Part shown: piece by piece, positions 8,062-19,750 of the stretch | Numbering within the stretch: the first letter of the stretch is position 1 | Layout of the letters: every line of letters starts with the position of its first letter | Origin: Candidatus Schekmanbacteria bacterium | GTDB lineage: Bacteria > CSSED10-310 > JACPHN01 | Direction: 5' to 3' | NCBI GenBank assembly: GCA_016188575.1 | Contig: JACPHN010000063.1 | Location: 1 to 39,164 of the forward strand | DNA: 39,164 nucleotides | Notes under the pieces: model-generated | Databases searched by the model: none | What the model saw: the letters and a program-made list of their open reading frames with translations, nothing else | Told to the model about the DNA's origin: nothing | Program-made: the position numbers and the translations under genes

Positions 8062-8739
8062 TCACGCGCGTCTGGCCCACAACAGCCAGCCCGGGGCGCC
8101 GGGCACCCTCTCGACCGACGCCGGCGCCAGCGGCAGGCCGGCGAGCAAGGCGCGGGCGTCGTCCAGGTCCAGCGAGCGCCCCGCGACCAACGTGCGGAAA
8201 AACACCCGCGCGACCGGCTTCGCCAAACCAGGCACGCGCCACCCCTCCACGAAACGCGCGACGTCATCAGACCTGCAGCCCCTGTCCGCTTCCACCACGG
8301 CCAGAACACCGCCGGACCGCAGCACGCGGGCGCATTCCGCAAGGCCCCGGGCCGGCTCCGGCCAGTGCTTGATCGAGCCGACGCTGACGACCGCGTCAAA
8401 GCCGCCGTTCGCGAATGGCAGCTCCAGCGCACTGCCTTCGGCGCAGCGGACGCGGTCGCCGAAGGACCCCGTCCGCGCACGCGCCCGGCCGATCTGCTGC
8501 GGCGACAAATCGATGCCACACAGCTCCAGGTCCTCCCGCGCCGAGGCCAAAGTGGCGAGAAGCTGCCCGCCTCCGCAGCCGACCTCGAGAAGCCTGCCGC
8601 CACTCGGAATTTCCGGCAACAGGCGCTGCCCGATCTCGCCATCGAATTGGCGGAGCGAGGGGGCAATAATCGTATCGTAGAACCACGACTCAAGTCGGCT
8701 GTATTGCGCCACGGGGTTCCACAAGTTCGAAAAATACAT
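8062..8739 (-). CDS. Class I SAM-dependent methyltransferase
   Basis: A 225-residue soluble methyltransferase with the Rossmann-type fold of the Methyltransf_11/25 group. Motif I is LEVGCGGGQ at residues 51-59 and binds S-adenosylmethionine. GIDLSPQQI follows as motif II with the acidic residue that contacts the ribose. LPFANGGFDAVVSVGSIKHW is motif IV, and RVLRSGGVLAVVE is the post-motif strand. The substrate cannot be told from sequence. The start at 8739 is supported by AGGAG 7 bases upstream. A longer open frame to 9012 runs through a GC-rich simple repeat and is rejected. It is divergent from the DUF4403 gene. Confidence 0.85.
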   Translation of the reverse strand: MYFSNLWNPVAQYSRLESWFYDTIIAPSLRQFDGEIGQRLLPEIPSGGRLLEVGCGGGQLLATLASAREDLELCGIDLSPQQIGRARARTGSFGDRVRCAEGSALELPFANGGFDAVVSVGSIKHWPEPARGLAECARVLRSGGVLAVVEADRGCRSDDVARFVEGWRVPGLAKPVARVFFRTLVAGRSLDLDDARALLAGLPLAPASVERVPGAPGWLLWARRA

Positions 8740-8833
8740 GTCCGCGCTCCTGCTCGTGTCTGTTTCCGCCGCGCCACGTTCCGGTGTTGCCCGCACGTCG
8801 TCACGACCGCACTTCCGCGTGCCACCGGCCGCG

Positions 8834-8861
8834 GCGCCGGCGCCGGTGCCGGTGCCGGCGC
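8834..8861. repeat. Short GCCGGY simple repeat
   Basis: About five tandem 6-bp units alternating GCCGGC and GCCGGT lie in the 260-bp divergent spacer between the methyltransferase and DUF4403 genes. Such runs are prone to length change and could affect promoter spacing; no such effect is shown. Confidence 0.6.
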
Positions 8862-9001
8862 GACCCACATTGTAGGGCGACCGGATGTTCCCTGCCACTC
8901 GCCAGCCGAGGCCACGCCAGCAGGTGACGTTGCCGCGGCGAAGGCAGGGAGCGATAATGAGCACCGGAGACCCTGTCCTGAAAACTCGCGGGGAAAATCG
9001 C

Positions 9002-10414
9002 ATGCACCGCATCCCTCAACTAGCAGCCATCATCGCCACGGCCGCCATGCTCAGTTGCTCGCCCGAGCGCGCCGGCCAGTCGCGCCCGCCAAGGGCGAGC
9101 ACCGCGCCACCCGCCGTGCCACTGTCCTCGCTCACCATTCCCATAGAAGTGTCGCTACCCGATCTGGCGGCGCAGATCAATGGCAAGGTGCCTCGCATCC
9201 TGCGACAGAAGGGGTTCGAGGGCGACCCGGAGGGAGTGAAGCTCGAGGTGCGCCGCGGCGATATCTCGCTTTCCGCGGCGGGCCAGGTGCTCACGATCAA
9301 GGTGCCGATATCCTTCTCCGCGGAAGCGCGACCACTGGCGGGAAAGCTTTCGAATGGGCCACGGCGGCTGCAGCGTCTCGCGCAGGAGGATCGCCCAGGA
9401 TCGGGGCCGCTCTCATGTTCGGCGGCGATGGATGTGGAGCTGACCAGCTCGCTCTCGGTCGACGCGGACTGGAATCTGGTGGCGCGCACGACGCCCGGGA
9501 GCTGGACCTGGGCCGAACCGTGTCTGATGACACCGCTGAAGATCGACGTGACCCGCAAGATCGACGAAAAGCTCGGGGACAAGCTTGCGGAAATCTCCAG
9601 CACGCTCGACGCGCGAATCAGCGCCGCCGCCGACATCCGCGACAAGGTGACCAGGGCCTGGGAGGCGCTACAGCAGGCAAAAAAGGCCGAGCAGGGGTTC
9701 TGGCTCGCGCTGGCGCCGGAATCGCTCGCGCTTGGTGCCTTTGATGGTAACGGCGAGATCTTGCGAACGCGAGTAGCGGTGCGATGCCGGCCAGCGCTGA
9801 CCCTGTCGGAGCCGGTAGCGGCGCGCTCGGCGGCGCTGGCGGTGCCGCGAAACGGGGGCGCCGGCGCCATCGCCGAGAGCGACGGCTTCAGCATCGCCGT
9901 CGAGGCGAAGGTCGCCGTTGCGGACGCCACGCGGCTGCTGGCGGCACGCCTGGAAGGAAAACGCATGACGTTGGCGGGCCATCACGTCGAGGTGCGAAAC
10001 CCCCGTGTAAGCGCCTGGGGCGACCAACTGGCCATCGACGCGGAGCTTTCCGGCGCCGTCGATCTTGCCGTGACGCTCGTCGGGGTTCCCGCGTACGACG
10101 CCGTCGCCGGCGAGCTTGTCGTGCGCGACCTCGACTATGCCGTAGAGACGAAAAACGCGCTCGCTCAGAGCGCGGACTGGCTGTTGCACGAGCACCTGCA
10201 GAAGGCCATGGCCGACCACGCGCATTTCCCGCTTGGCGAGAAGATGGCCGAGGCGCGGGCGAGGGTCGAGAAGTCTCTGAACCGCGACCTGCGGCCCGGG
10301 GTGCACCTGGAGGGAACCGTTTCCGCGGTTGAACCGCTCGGGGTCTACGTCGCGGGTGACGCATTTCTTGCGATCGTGCTCGGCAAAGGGCAACTGCGAA
10401 TTCGCGTCGCGTAG
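9002..10414 (+). CDS. DUF4403 family lipoprotein
   Basis: A 470-residue envelope protein. It begins with a lipoprotein signal peptide whose lipobox reads AMLSC, putting the modified Cys near residue 19. The body shows the alternating beta-rich, amphipathic pattern of the DUF4403 family: an early IPIEVSLPDLAAQIN segment, TPLKIDVTRKIDEKL in the middle, and a repeated second half ending with a strand-rich tail. DUF4403 proteins resemble tubular lipid-binding folds, and several are thought to be outer-membrane associated, but I would not assign a ligand. The ATG at 9002 is chosen because it starts the signal peptide. Upstream in-frame starts add a charged segment with no function. No obvious operon partner exists. 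Confidence 0.75.
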   Translation: MHRIPQLAAIIATAAMLSCSPERAGQSRPPRASTAPPAVPLSSLTIPIEVSLPDLAAQINGKVPRILRQKGFEGDPEGVKLEVRRGDISLSAAGQVLTIKVPISFSAEARPLAGKLSNGPRRLQRLAQEDRPGSGPLSCSAAMDVELTSSLSVDADWNLVARTTPGSWTWAEPCLMTPLKIDVTRKIDEKLGDKLAEISSTLDARISAAADIRDKVTRAWEALQQAKKAEQGFWLALAPESLALGAFDGNGEILRTRVAVRCRPALTLSEPVAARSAALAVPRNGGAGAIAESDGFSIAVEAKVAVADATRLLAARLEGKRMTLAGHHVEVRNPRVSAWGDQLAIDAELSGAVDLAVTLVGVPAYDAVAGELVVRDLDYAVETKNALAQSADWLLHEHLQKAMADHAHFPLGEKMAEARARVEKSLNRDLRPGVHLEGTVSAVEPLGVYVAGDAFLAIVLGKGQLRIRVA

Positions 10415-10512
10415 GCGCGTGGGCCCACGCTTTTCGGCCGGTGAAGGATCGTGGTACCATGTAGCGATCGGACTCGAAGCAGGCCGGATCCCTGGAAAGG
10501 CACGGTGGATAG

Positions 10513-11184
10513 ATGAATGGCGCAGACCTCGTTATCGGCAACAAGAACTACTCCTCCTGGTCGATGCGCGCGTGGCTCCACCTGGAGCTGAGCGGTGTGC
10601 CCTTTGCGGAAACGCGCATCCCGCTGTGCACACCGCGCTGGGACGCCGAGATTCACCGCTATTCGCCGTCGGGCAGAGTCCCCGTGCTGCGCGACGGCGC
10701 CATCACGGTCTGGGAATCCACAGCAATCATGGAGTACGTGCTCGATACGTTTCCGCGGGCGATCGGCTGGCCTCTGGATCCGGCGGCCCGGGCCGTCGCC
10801 CGGGCCGTCAGCGCCGAAATGCACGCCGGCTTTCTCGCCCTGCGCACGGAGCTGCCGTTCAACTGTCGAGCGCGGATTGCGGGAGTCTCCATTTCTGAGG
10901 CGGCGCAACGAGACATCGCGAGAATCCGGGAGGTGTGGGTGGGATGCCGCGAGCGCTTCGGTGCCGGCGGTCCCTGGCTGTTCGGGGCGCTCTCCATTGC
11001 GGACGTCATGTACGCGCCCGTGGCGCTGCGCTTCGTGACCTACGGCGTGACCGTGGGGGCGGCGGAGCAGAGCTGGATGGAGGCCGTGCAAGTGCTTCCG
11101 GCAGTGCGGAAGTGGTGTCAGGACGCGGAAGCGGAAACCGAGGTGGTTGAGCGCTACACGAGAAAGTCAACTACCTCGGCCTGA
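10513..11184 (+). CDS. Glutathione S-transferase family protein
   Basis: A 223-residue two-domain GST. The N-terminal thioredoxin-like domain carries NKNYSSWSMRAWL with the candidate catalytic Ser in the SSWS segment, PSGRVPVL with the cis-Pro, and WESTAIMEYV, which binds the glutamyl part of glutathione. The C-terminal helical domain has LFGALSIADVMYAPV, the usual N-capping segment of helix 6. The architecture fits the bacterial GSTs annotated near maleylacetoacetate isomerase or beta-type GSTs; the exact substrate is unknown. No strong Shine-Dalgarno sequence is visible. The 160-bp spacer to the convergent relA gene holds no clear gene. Confidence 0.85.
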   Translation: MNGADLVIGNKNYSSWSMRAWLHLELSGVPFAETRIPLCTPRWDAEIHRYSPSGRVPVLRDGAITVWESTAIMEYVLDTFPRAIGWPLDPAARAVARAVSAEMHAGFLALRTELPFNCRARIAGVSISEAAQRDIARIREVWVGCRERFGAGGPWLFGALSIADVMYAPVALRFVTYGVTVGAAEQSWMEAVQVLPAVRKWCQDAEAETEVVERYTRKSTTSA

Positions 11185-11346
11185 AACGCATGAGTGATAT
11201 TGTCGGACGCGAACGAGATCCTGCCGCGGTTCTCCTCACCCCGCTACCCGTGTCCAGGGGGAAAAAGAAGGAAGTCGACAGCGCCGTCATGCGGTCTGCC
11301 GTAATCTCGCTCATGCGTTGAAGGCCGGCGCCGCGCCCGCCACCCC

Positions 11347-13557
11347 CTACCTCCGATAGGCCTTGATCACCCCGGCCAGCCGCTGAACGCGCAGCAGCAC
11401 CTTGTCGAGGTGCTCGCGGTCGCGCACGCCGAGCGACACGTGGACGCACACATTCCACCTCGAGCGCAGCGGTTTGGCGTGCAGATCCGTGATGCGTCCG
11501 CCCTCGTCACCGATCGCCGCGGTGAGGTCACGCACCAGCGAGGCGCTGCTGTCGGCCTCTACCTCGACACTGGTGCGAAAGTCGCCGTCGCGCTTGGTCG
11601 CCGCCCACTCGACCTCGATGAAACGCCCGGCATCCTGGGTATTGACGACGTTTGAGCAGGTTCGGCGATGAATGGTGATGCCGCGGCCGCGCGTCACGAA
11701 GCCGATGACGACGTCCCCAGGGATAGGTTCGCAGCAGCGTGCCGGGACGGTCAGCAGGCCCTGCAATCCCCTGACGGACGTGCCCTCGACCGACTTCTGC
11801 CGCTGGCGCTGCTCCTGCGGCGTTTCGACAACGCTCGCCGCGGCCTCCGCCTCGGCTTCTGCCGCCTCCGCCTCGGACTCCTGATGCTGCACGCGCTGGA
11901 CGGCGCTGACCACTTGCTTCAACGCGATGTCGCCGTAGCCGACGGCGGCGAAAAGCTCCTCGGCGCTCTCCTTCGCGAGCAGGCGCGCCAGCGACTCGAA
12001 GTTGAGCGCGGTGGCGGCGAGCCGTTTCAGCTCGCGCTCCACCATCTGCCGCCCCGCCGCGATGCTCTCCTCTCTGCGATGTTTGCGAAACCACGACCGC
12101 ACCTTCGCGAGCGACCGCCGCGAGCGCAAAAAGCCGAGCGCAGGATTGAGCCAGTCGCGGCTGGGGTTCTGCTGTTTGCGCGTCAGCACCTCGACGACAT
12201 CGCCGGTCGCCACGGTTGTCGTCAAGGAGACGAGCTTGCCGTTGAGCTTGGCTCCGCGGCAGCGATGCCCGACATTGGTGTGCACGGCGTAGGCGAAGTC
12301 GAGCACGGTGGCGCCGGCGGGCAAGTCGATGACGTCCCCGGCGGGCGTGAAGACGTAGACCTCGTCGGCGAATAGCTCGGCGCGCACCTGCTCGCTGAGC
12401 GCCCCCGACTCGCCGATTTCCGCGCCCCACCCGAGAATTCGGCGCAGATGCGCGATCTTGTCCGCGAAACCCGCTTCCCGGTCGTCGTCGTCGTCGCTGC
12501 CTTCCTTGTAGCGCCAGTGCGTGGCGACGCCGTACTCCGCAACGTCGTGCATCTCACGAGTGCGAATCTGCACCTCGACGGGTCGCCCGCCAGGGCCGAT
12601 GACCGCGGTGTGCAGCGACTGGTAGCCGTTGGCCTTGGGGGCGGCGATGTAGTCGTCGAACTCACCCGGAACCGGGTTCCACAGCGAATGCACGCAGCCG
12701 AGCGCGGCATAACAATCGTTGACCCCGGGGACGAGCAGGCGCACCGCGTGGGTGTCGTAGATCTGATCGAGCCCGACGTCCTTGCGCATCATCTTGTTGT
12801 AAATGCTGTAGATGTGCTTGGGCCGACCGCTGATCTCGGCGGCGATGCCCGCCTCCGCGAGCTTGGCGGCGAGAATGTCGCGAACCTCTCTGACGAACGC
12901 CTCGCGCTCGTCGCGCTTCTGGGCGAGCGCCTTGCCGATCCCCTTGTAGGTTTCCGGCTCAAGCGCGCGCAGCGAAAGATCCTCGAGCTCCCACTTGATC
13001 TGCCACACGCCGAGCCGGTTGGCCAGCGGTGCGTAGACGGACAGCGCCGTGCGCGCGAGCTGCGAGTACACCTGCTCGCCGAGCTCCCGGGCGTGCCGCA
13101 GCGCCTGCATGCGATGCGCCAGCACGAGCAACACGGCGCGCACGTCGCGGGCCATGGCGAGCAGCATCTTGCGGAAGACCTCGACCTGTTCGGCGGACTG
13201 GACCTTGCCGGCAGCCTTGCTTTCTTCGAGCACGCGCACCGCATCCTCGATCTTGCCGACGTCCAGGAGCAGGCGCGTGATCTCGCCGAGCGGTTCGTCG
13301 CGCAGGCGCTCGGTGATCGCCTCGGCCTCGGTAGCGGACGGCAACGGCATGAACAGCGCGGCGGCCGCCGCGATCGGGTCGGGGACGATCTCGAGAAGAA
13401 TCCCCGCGATTTCGATGGCTTCGAGCCCGGCCCGCCCGACGCTGTGGGCCGCCGTGTCGCAACGCAACAGCCGCTCGCAATCCTCCGCCGTGAAGCTCGG
13501 AGGGATCGTCCGGACGAGCTCCTCGATGCTCGTTGGCGCCGCCTTACCCTTGGCCAT
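11347..13557 (-). CDS. relA: RelA-type (p)ppGpp synthetase with a dead hydrolase domain
   Basis: A 736-residue long RSH protein that makes the alarmone (p)ppGpp from GTP/GDP and ATP on starved ribosomes. Domains in order: a pseudo-HD domain (about 1-200) in which PIAAAALFMPLPSATE replaces the HDxxED metal site; a synthetase domain (about 240-350) with GRPKHIYSIYNKM, the acidic signature Glu299-Phe-Asp301-Asp302, NGYQSLHT and VEVQIRT; a TGS domain (about 396-460); a helical segment; an Ala/Glu-rich linker (HQESEAEAAEAEAEAA); a Cys-containing RIS/zinc-finger region around ARCCEPIPGD and RRTCSNV; and a C-terminal ACT domain. The ExDD signature with a lost HD site marks monofunctional RelA and not SpoT/Rel. 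The ATG follows the stop of the upstream gene by 2 bases, so it is translated as the last gene of an operon. Confidence 0.93.
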   Translation of the reverse strand: MAKGKAAPTSIEELVRTIPPSFTAEDCERLLRCDTAAHSVGRAGLEAIEIAGILLEIVPDPIAAAAALFMPLPSATEAEAITERLRDEPLGEITRLLLDVGKIEDAVRVLEESKAAGKVQSAEQVEVFRKMLLAMARDVRAVLLVLAHRMQALRHARELGEQVYSQLARTALSVYAPLANRLGVWQIKWELEDLSLRALEPETYKGIGKALAQKRDEREAFVREVRDILAAKLAEAGIAAEISGRPKHIYSIYNKMMRKDVGLDQIYDTHAVRLLVPGVNDCYAALGCVHSLWNPVPGEFDDYIAAPKANGYQSLHTAVIGPGGRPVEVQIRTREMHDVAEYGVATHWRYKEGSDDDDDREAGFADKIAHLRRILGWGAEIGESGALSEQVRAELFADEVYVFTPAGDVIDLPAGATVLDFAYAVHTNVGHRCRGAKLNGKLVSLTTTVATGDVVEVLTRKQQNPSRDWLNPALGFLRSRRSLAKVRSWFRKHRREESIAAGRQMVERELKRLAATALNFESLARLLAKESAEELFAAVGYGDIALKQVVSAVQRVQHQESEAEAAEAEAEAAASVVETPQEQRQRQKSVEGTSVRGLQGLLTVPARCCEPIPGDVVIGFVTRGRGITIHRRTCSNVVNTQDAGRFIEVEWAATKRDGDFRTSVEVEADSSASLVRDLTAAIGDEGGRITDLHAKPLRSRWNVCVHVSLGVRDREHLDKVLLRVQRLAGVIKAYRR

Positions 13558-13559
13558 GC

Positions 13560-14153
13560 TCAGAAATGATACGCCAGCCCACCCGACGCGAAAATGAGGT
13601 TATCCGTGAGGTTTGCCAGACCGGGATGCCAGATGTGGTGCAGTTGTCCCTCGACGCGAATGCCGAGCACGTCCGAGATCGGAAACTCGGAACCGGCGCC
13701 GAGGTGGATGCCGAGATCTCGCTCGACGGTGTCGATGGTCTTGCCAAACGGCGGGGGACCGTCGACGCGGGTTTCGAACTTCCCGCGGTAGATCCCGAGG
13801 CCGCCGAGCAGGTAGACGGGCCCCACGTCGTAGACGGCCGATCCCATGAGCACCGTCTCGGTGGCGTCCGTGCGATCCGCATCGAGCGAAAAGTGGGCAA
13901 CGGTCCCGCGCAGCGAGAGGTCGTCGACGAATGCGTCCATGCTCCCCTCGAAAAAGCCCGTGAGGCCGACACCCCAGGAGGCCGAGTCAGCCCAGTCGCC
14001 GGTTCCCAGACCGAAGTGCAACTGACCACCGGCGGCCATGAACGAGCTCGGGTACTTTCGGTAGCCCTGCTTCTGCTGCGCTCCGCAGACCGTCGCGCCG
14101 GACAGCGCCACGGCCACGGTGGCGAGCGTCACCGCGATAACTTTCTTGAGCAT
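13560..14153 (-). CDS. Outer-membrane beta-barrel protein, unassigned
   Basis: A 197-residue exported protein. Residues 1 to about 25 form a signal peptide (basic MLKK, hydrophobic core, cleavage near GAQQ). The rest alternates hydrophobic and polar residues with many Gly and aromatic residues and ends in Phe (GGLAYHF), the usual beta-barrel assembly signal. It is about the size of an eight-stranded barrel of the OmpW/OmpA-N or PagP-like kind, but I recognise no specific family. The start at 14153 has AAAGGA about 8 bases upstream; the longer open frame to 14297 is discarded because the signal peptide begins at 14153. It lies 49 bases after gpsA and 2 bases before relA. Confidence 0.7.
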   Translation of the reverse strand: MLKKVIAVTLATVAVALSGATVCGAQQKQGYRKYPSSFMAAGGQLHFGLGTGDWADSASWGVGLTGFFEGSMDAFVDDLSLRGTVAHFSLDADRTDATETVLMGSAVYDVGPVYLLGGLGIYRGKFETRVDGPPPFGKTIDTVERDLGIHLGAGSEFPISDVLGIRVEGQLHHIWHPGLANLTDNLIFASGGLAYHF

Positions 14154-14202
14154 GATCTGTCCTTTCCTTTGACCGGGGGTGGCAGGCGCGCGAGCCCGGG
14201 TC

Positions 14203-15270
14203 TCACTCGCGCCGGCGCCGCAAGATGCTGTCGATATCGTCTCGCACGCTGCGTCCCATGAGATCGTCGAGCACCATCTGTGGGTTTTCTCCCGCAAAGA
14301 GCACCCGGTGCACGCCTTCGGTCACCGGGAGATCCATGCCGAGCGCGCGCGCGTGCCGCATCACGGCTCTGGTCGTGGATACGCCCTCCGCGACCGCTCC
14401 GAGCCGGGCCACCGCCGCTTCCAGCGTGCTACCCGTAGCAACAAGGCGGCCGACTCGAAAGTTTCGACTGTGCGGGCTCGTGCACGTGACGATCAGGTCC
14501 CCGACGCCGGCGAGGCCGCTGAACGTGAGCGGGTCGGCGCCGAGCACCGCGCCGAGCCGGGCGATTTCCGCAAGACCGCGCGTGATCAGCAGCGCCCGGG
14601 TATTGTCCCCGAATCCCATCCCGTCCATCATTCCCGAGCAAATCGCGACGACATTCTTGAGTGCCGCCGCGATTTCGACCCCCACGACGTCCGTGCCGCT
14701 GTAGACGCGAAAACGCGGAGAGTGCAGGCTCGCAATCCCCGCGTCGACGACCTCGCGGTATCGCGACGCGATGACGGTGGCGGCGGGCTGGCCCTCCAGG
14801 ATCTCGCGTGAGATGTTCGGGCCGGACAGCACCCCAATCCGCCGGACGCAGGTTTCCTCGCGGATGATCTCGGTCATCCTCCGAAACGTCTCGATCTCGA
14901 ATCCCTTCGATGCCGAGATCAGAAAGTGATCCGCCCGGAGAAAGGGCCCCATGTCGCGCATCACCGAGCGAAAGCTCTGCGACGGCACGACACCGTAGAG
15001 CAGGTGGGCGCCGCCGCACACTTCCTCGAGGTCGAGCGTTGCGCGCACCCCCCGAGCGATTTCGAGATTCGGCAGATACCGTGGATTGATGCGCTTTTCG
15101 TTGATGCTCGCGGCGACGTCGCCGTCGCGCATCCACAGCAGCACCTCATTGCCGTTTGCCGCCAGCAGATGAGCGATGCCCGTTCCCCAGCTCCCGCCGC
15201 CGAGCACGCCGATGACCGGCCGGTCCGCCGCCGATTGCCGGCGCGTGGTGGATTCGCGCTCCTGGCTCAT
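14203..15270 (-). CDS. gpsA: NAD(P)H-dependent glycerol-3-phosphate dehydrogenase
   Basis: A 355-residue cytoplasmic enzyme that reduces dihydroxyacetone phosphate to sn-glycerol 3-phosphate, the backbone of phospholipids. The N-terminal Rossmann domain shows GGGSWGTGIA at residues 24-33, then the NPRYLPN segment and ISASKGFE. The C-terminal helical domain contains AALKNVVAICSGMMDGMGFGDNT with the catalytic Lys, the family signature GLAGVGDLIVTCTSPHSRN, and a late EGV motif. The ATG has AGGAG upstream and lies one base after the stop of the acyltransferase gene, so the two steps of phosphatidate synthesis are made from one message. A short hydrophilic extension of about 15 residues precedes the Rossmann fold. 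Confidence 0.95.
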   Translation of the reverse strand: MSQERESTTRRQSAADRPVIGVLGGGSWGTGIAHLLAANGNEVLLWMRDGDVAASINEKRINPRYLPNLEIARGVRATLDLEEVCGGAHLLYGVVPSQSFRSVMRDMGPFLRADHFLISASKGFEIETFRRMTEIIREETCVRRIGVLSGPNISREILEGQPAATVIASRYREVVDAGIASLHSPRFRVYSGTDVVGVEIAAALKNVVAICSGMMDGMGFGDNTRALLITRGLAEIARLGAVLGADPLTFSGLAGVGDLIVTCTSPHSRNFRVGRLVATGSTLEAAVARLGAVAEGVSTTRAVMRHARALGMDLPVTEGVHRVLFAGENPQMVLDDLMGRSVRDDIDSILRRRRE

Positions 15271-15271
15271 G

Positions 15272-16987
15272 TTATGACCGCTCCTTTGCCGATCCCGCGA
15301 GGACACCGGTGGCCGCGGATGCCTCCAGGCCGTATCCGGTCGCGCGATTGTGATAGTAGTAGAGCAGGTTTCGATCCACGGCATACAGCCGGTCGCCGCG
15401 TCGCTCCAGCACCGGCCGGCGGTGGTAGGTCCCGAAGTAGCGGAGCGCGTTGGAGATGAGCTGCTCGGCGCCGCTCTTCGCCAGTCGCTCGTCGCACCGC
15501 ACCGCTCCCGCGCGCGCCAGTTGACGGACGGCGTCCAGCACCCGGATCATCGCTTCCTCGACCTGGTACATCGAGAAGCTCTCCGTGGTCCCCCCGGTGC
15601 GCAGCAGCCGAAACAGGTCCACACCTGGGTTGTCGGCGACGAGCATGCGGAAGACGCAAAAGGCGACCAGGTGGGTCGACATGAGCAGGTTGTCCCGCGC
15701 AAACGCCGCGGCGACCTCCCTGCCGAGCTCCCGAGTATACTCCTCGTCGCGCGCGGGAAAATGCTCCGGGCTGCCATTGATCGACACGTAGCGCCGGATG
15801 TCGATGGGCCTGCCGGCGGGGTCGAGGCTGCGACCTTCATCGTCCACGCGGTTGCCGAACGGATCGAGCGCGCGCGAGACCACCAGGTAGATCGTCGAGT
15901 CCAGCCCCATGATGTTGCGGAGAAATTCGGCGATGCGCTGCGGCTGTGAGAACTCGTCGTCGAGAATGACGAAGCGGCTCTTTCCGGTCTCCGCGAGGTA
16001 GTCGGCGATCAGCGTCTCGGCCTCGAGCACGAGCTGATAGTTCAACGTGCAGGGCACGACGTAGATGTTGGGGCGGTCCTTGCCGCGCTTGAGGTTGTTG
16101 ATGTAGGCACGCAGCCCGGCGCCGAGCAGCCCGAGCTTCAGGTGCCGCTCGACCGCGCCACTGCGCGAGCGCGTCCCGCCAGGGAAGAACAGGTTGTCGT
16201 AGCCGAGCTCCATGGTCACCGTCGCATACTCTTTGAGCGATTCCTTGTAGAGCGGCGCGGTCTTCTTGCGGTCGACGGTGTAGGCGCCCAGGTGGTGCAT
16301 AAAAAAGCTCGTCAGCGGGTTGATGAACAGGTTCAAGCCCGCTCCGTAGGTAAACGGCGGCAGCCCCAGAAAGTGCAGCGCCCAGCCGACGGCCAGGGAA
16401 TCGAGGTTGGAGAGGTGGGTCGGAGCGAGCACGACAGTGCCGCGCGCGCGCAGCCCCCGCAGTTGCTCCGACTCGCCGCGAATCACGAGCCGGCTCGTGA
16501 GGTCCTGCAGCTCCGGGAAGGATGAAAACAGCCGCCGCGGGCTGAGCGCGTGCAGCAGCAGGGATAGCGCGGGGGGCACGACCCGGGTCGTGAGCTGGTA
16601 GACGGTGGGGCTGAAATGGCCGATGATCTCGCCGGCGAAATGCGCGACGATGCGGCGCGTCAGCTCCAGCCGCTCCGCTTCGGCGTGCCGCGGGAGCGCC
16701 CGTGAGATCTCCTCCCAGAAGACCCGGTCGCGCCGCGCGGAAGGCGCGCCGGGATCGCGCTCGAGGCGCTGTCGCTCGTGGTAGAGCGTGTCGAGCAGCA
16801 CGAGCTCTGCTTGCTCCGCGTCGGAGTCGCGGCGCGCTCCGGCGGCCGGGGCACCGCCGCCACTTTGAGCCATGCTCGGGGTGTAGGCCGGAATTGGCCC
16901 GAGTGGGTGGTTCGCGCCGCGGACGACCCGTTCGACGATCCGACCGATGACTTCGCTGAGTACCTGTTCCTTGTGTTCGGTGCGCAA
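15272..16987 (-). CDS. PlsB/PlsC-type glycerol-3-phosphate acyltransferase
   Basis: A 571-residue acyltransferase that would transfer an acyl chain to glycerol 3-phosphate or lysophosphatidate at the inner membrane. The catalytic H(x)4D box is THLSNLDS, the substrate block reads FPGGTRSRSG (usually FPEGTRS), and YVVPCTLNYQ fits the later PlsC block. The protein is longer than PlsC (about 250 residues) and shorter than E. coli PlsB (about 800), with a helical N-terminal 170 residues and a C-terminal helical part, so it belongs to the PlsB-like group but I do not give a symbol. The start appears to be TTG, preceded by GAGGAA; no ATG is well placed. The gene leads the block continued by gpsA, the outer-membrane protein and relA. 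The Glu-to-Gly change in the substrate block is worth noting. Confidence 0.8.
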   Translation of the reverse strand: MRTEHKEQVLSEVIGRIVERVVRGANHPLGPIPAYTPSMAQSGGGAPAAGARRDSDAEQAELVLLDTLYHERQRLERDPGAPSARRDRVFWEEISRALPRHAEAERLELTRRIVAHFAGEIIGHFSPTVYQLTTRVVPPALSLLLHALSPRRLFSSFPELQDLTSRLVIRGESEQLRGLRARGTVVLAPTHLSNLDSLAVGWALHFLGLPPFTYGAGLNLFINPLTSFFMHHLGAYTVDRKKTAPLYKESLKEYATVTMELGYDNLFFPGGTRSRSGAVERHLKLGLLGAGLRAYINNLKRGKDRPNIYVVPCTLNYQLVLEAETLIADYLAETGKSRFVILDDEFSQPQRIAEFLRNIMGLDSTIYLVVSRALDPFGNRVDDEGRSLDPAGRPIDIRRYVSINGSPEHFPARDEEYTRELGREVAAAFARDNLLMSTHLVAFCVFRMLVADNPGVDLFRLLRTGGTTESFSMYQVEEAMIRVLDAVRQLARAGAVRCDERLAKSGAEQLISNALRYFGTYHRRPVLERRGDRLYAVDRNLLYYYHNRATGYGLEASAATGVLAGSAKERS

Positions 16988-17110
16988 GATTGTTCCTCGG
17001 GGCTCTGGTCCAGGCTGCCTGTGTGTGCGCGCATCCTAGCCCGACTCCGCCGCGCCCTCAACGCGCACCGCTCGCGTCGCGCGCGACCGCGCGCCAACCC
17101 GGCACCACAT

Positions 17111-17137
17111 GCCCTCCCCCGCTCGCGCGGGGAGGGC
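17111..17137. terminator. GC-rich hairpin downstream of hppA, REP-like
   Basis: A 9-bp perfect stem, GCCCTCCCC at 17111-17119 with GGGGAGGGC at 17129-17137, is followed by CAGGGTGGGG. It lies just after the hppA stop on the minus strand and could end that transcript, although no T-run follows. The sequence resembles the GC-rich dispersed hairpins seen near 3056 and 27345. Confidence 0.5.
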
Positions 17138-17155
17138 AGGGTGGGGGGAAGGGGA

Positions 17156-19573
<2,418 letters not shown>

Positions 19574-19750
19574 GTGAGTGTGGCCTCCTGAAGTCGAGCT
19601 CAAGGTTCACCAAATCCCGGGCTCTCCGGGACCGCCTTCGGGAAAGGGCCCGCTGCCGATCACGATTGCGCGTGTCGGCGGGCGAGCGGCGGAGCGACCG
19701 GAAAGGAAGCTCGGTGTTTTCTTGCGCGGGAGCGCTACCGCCGGCACGCT

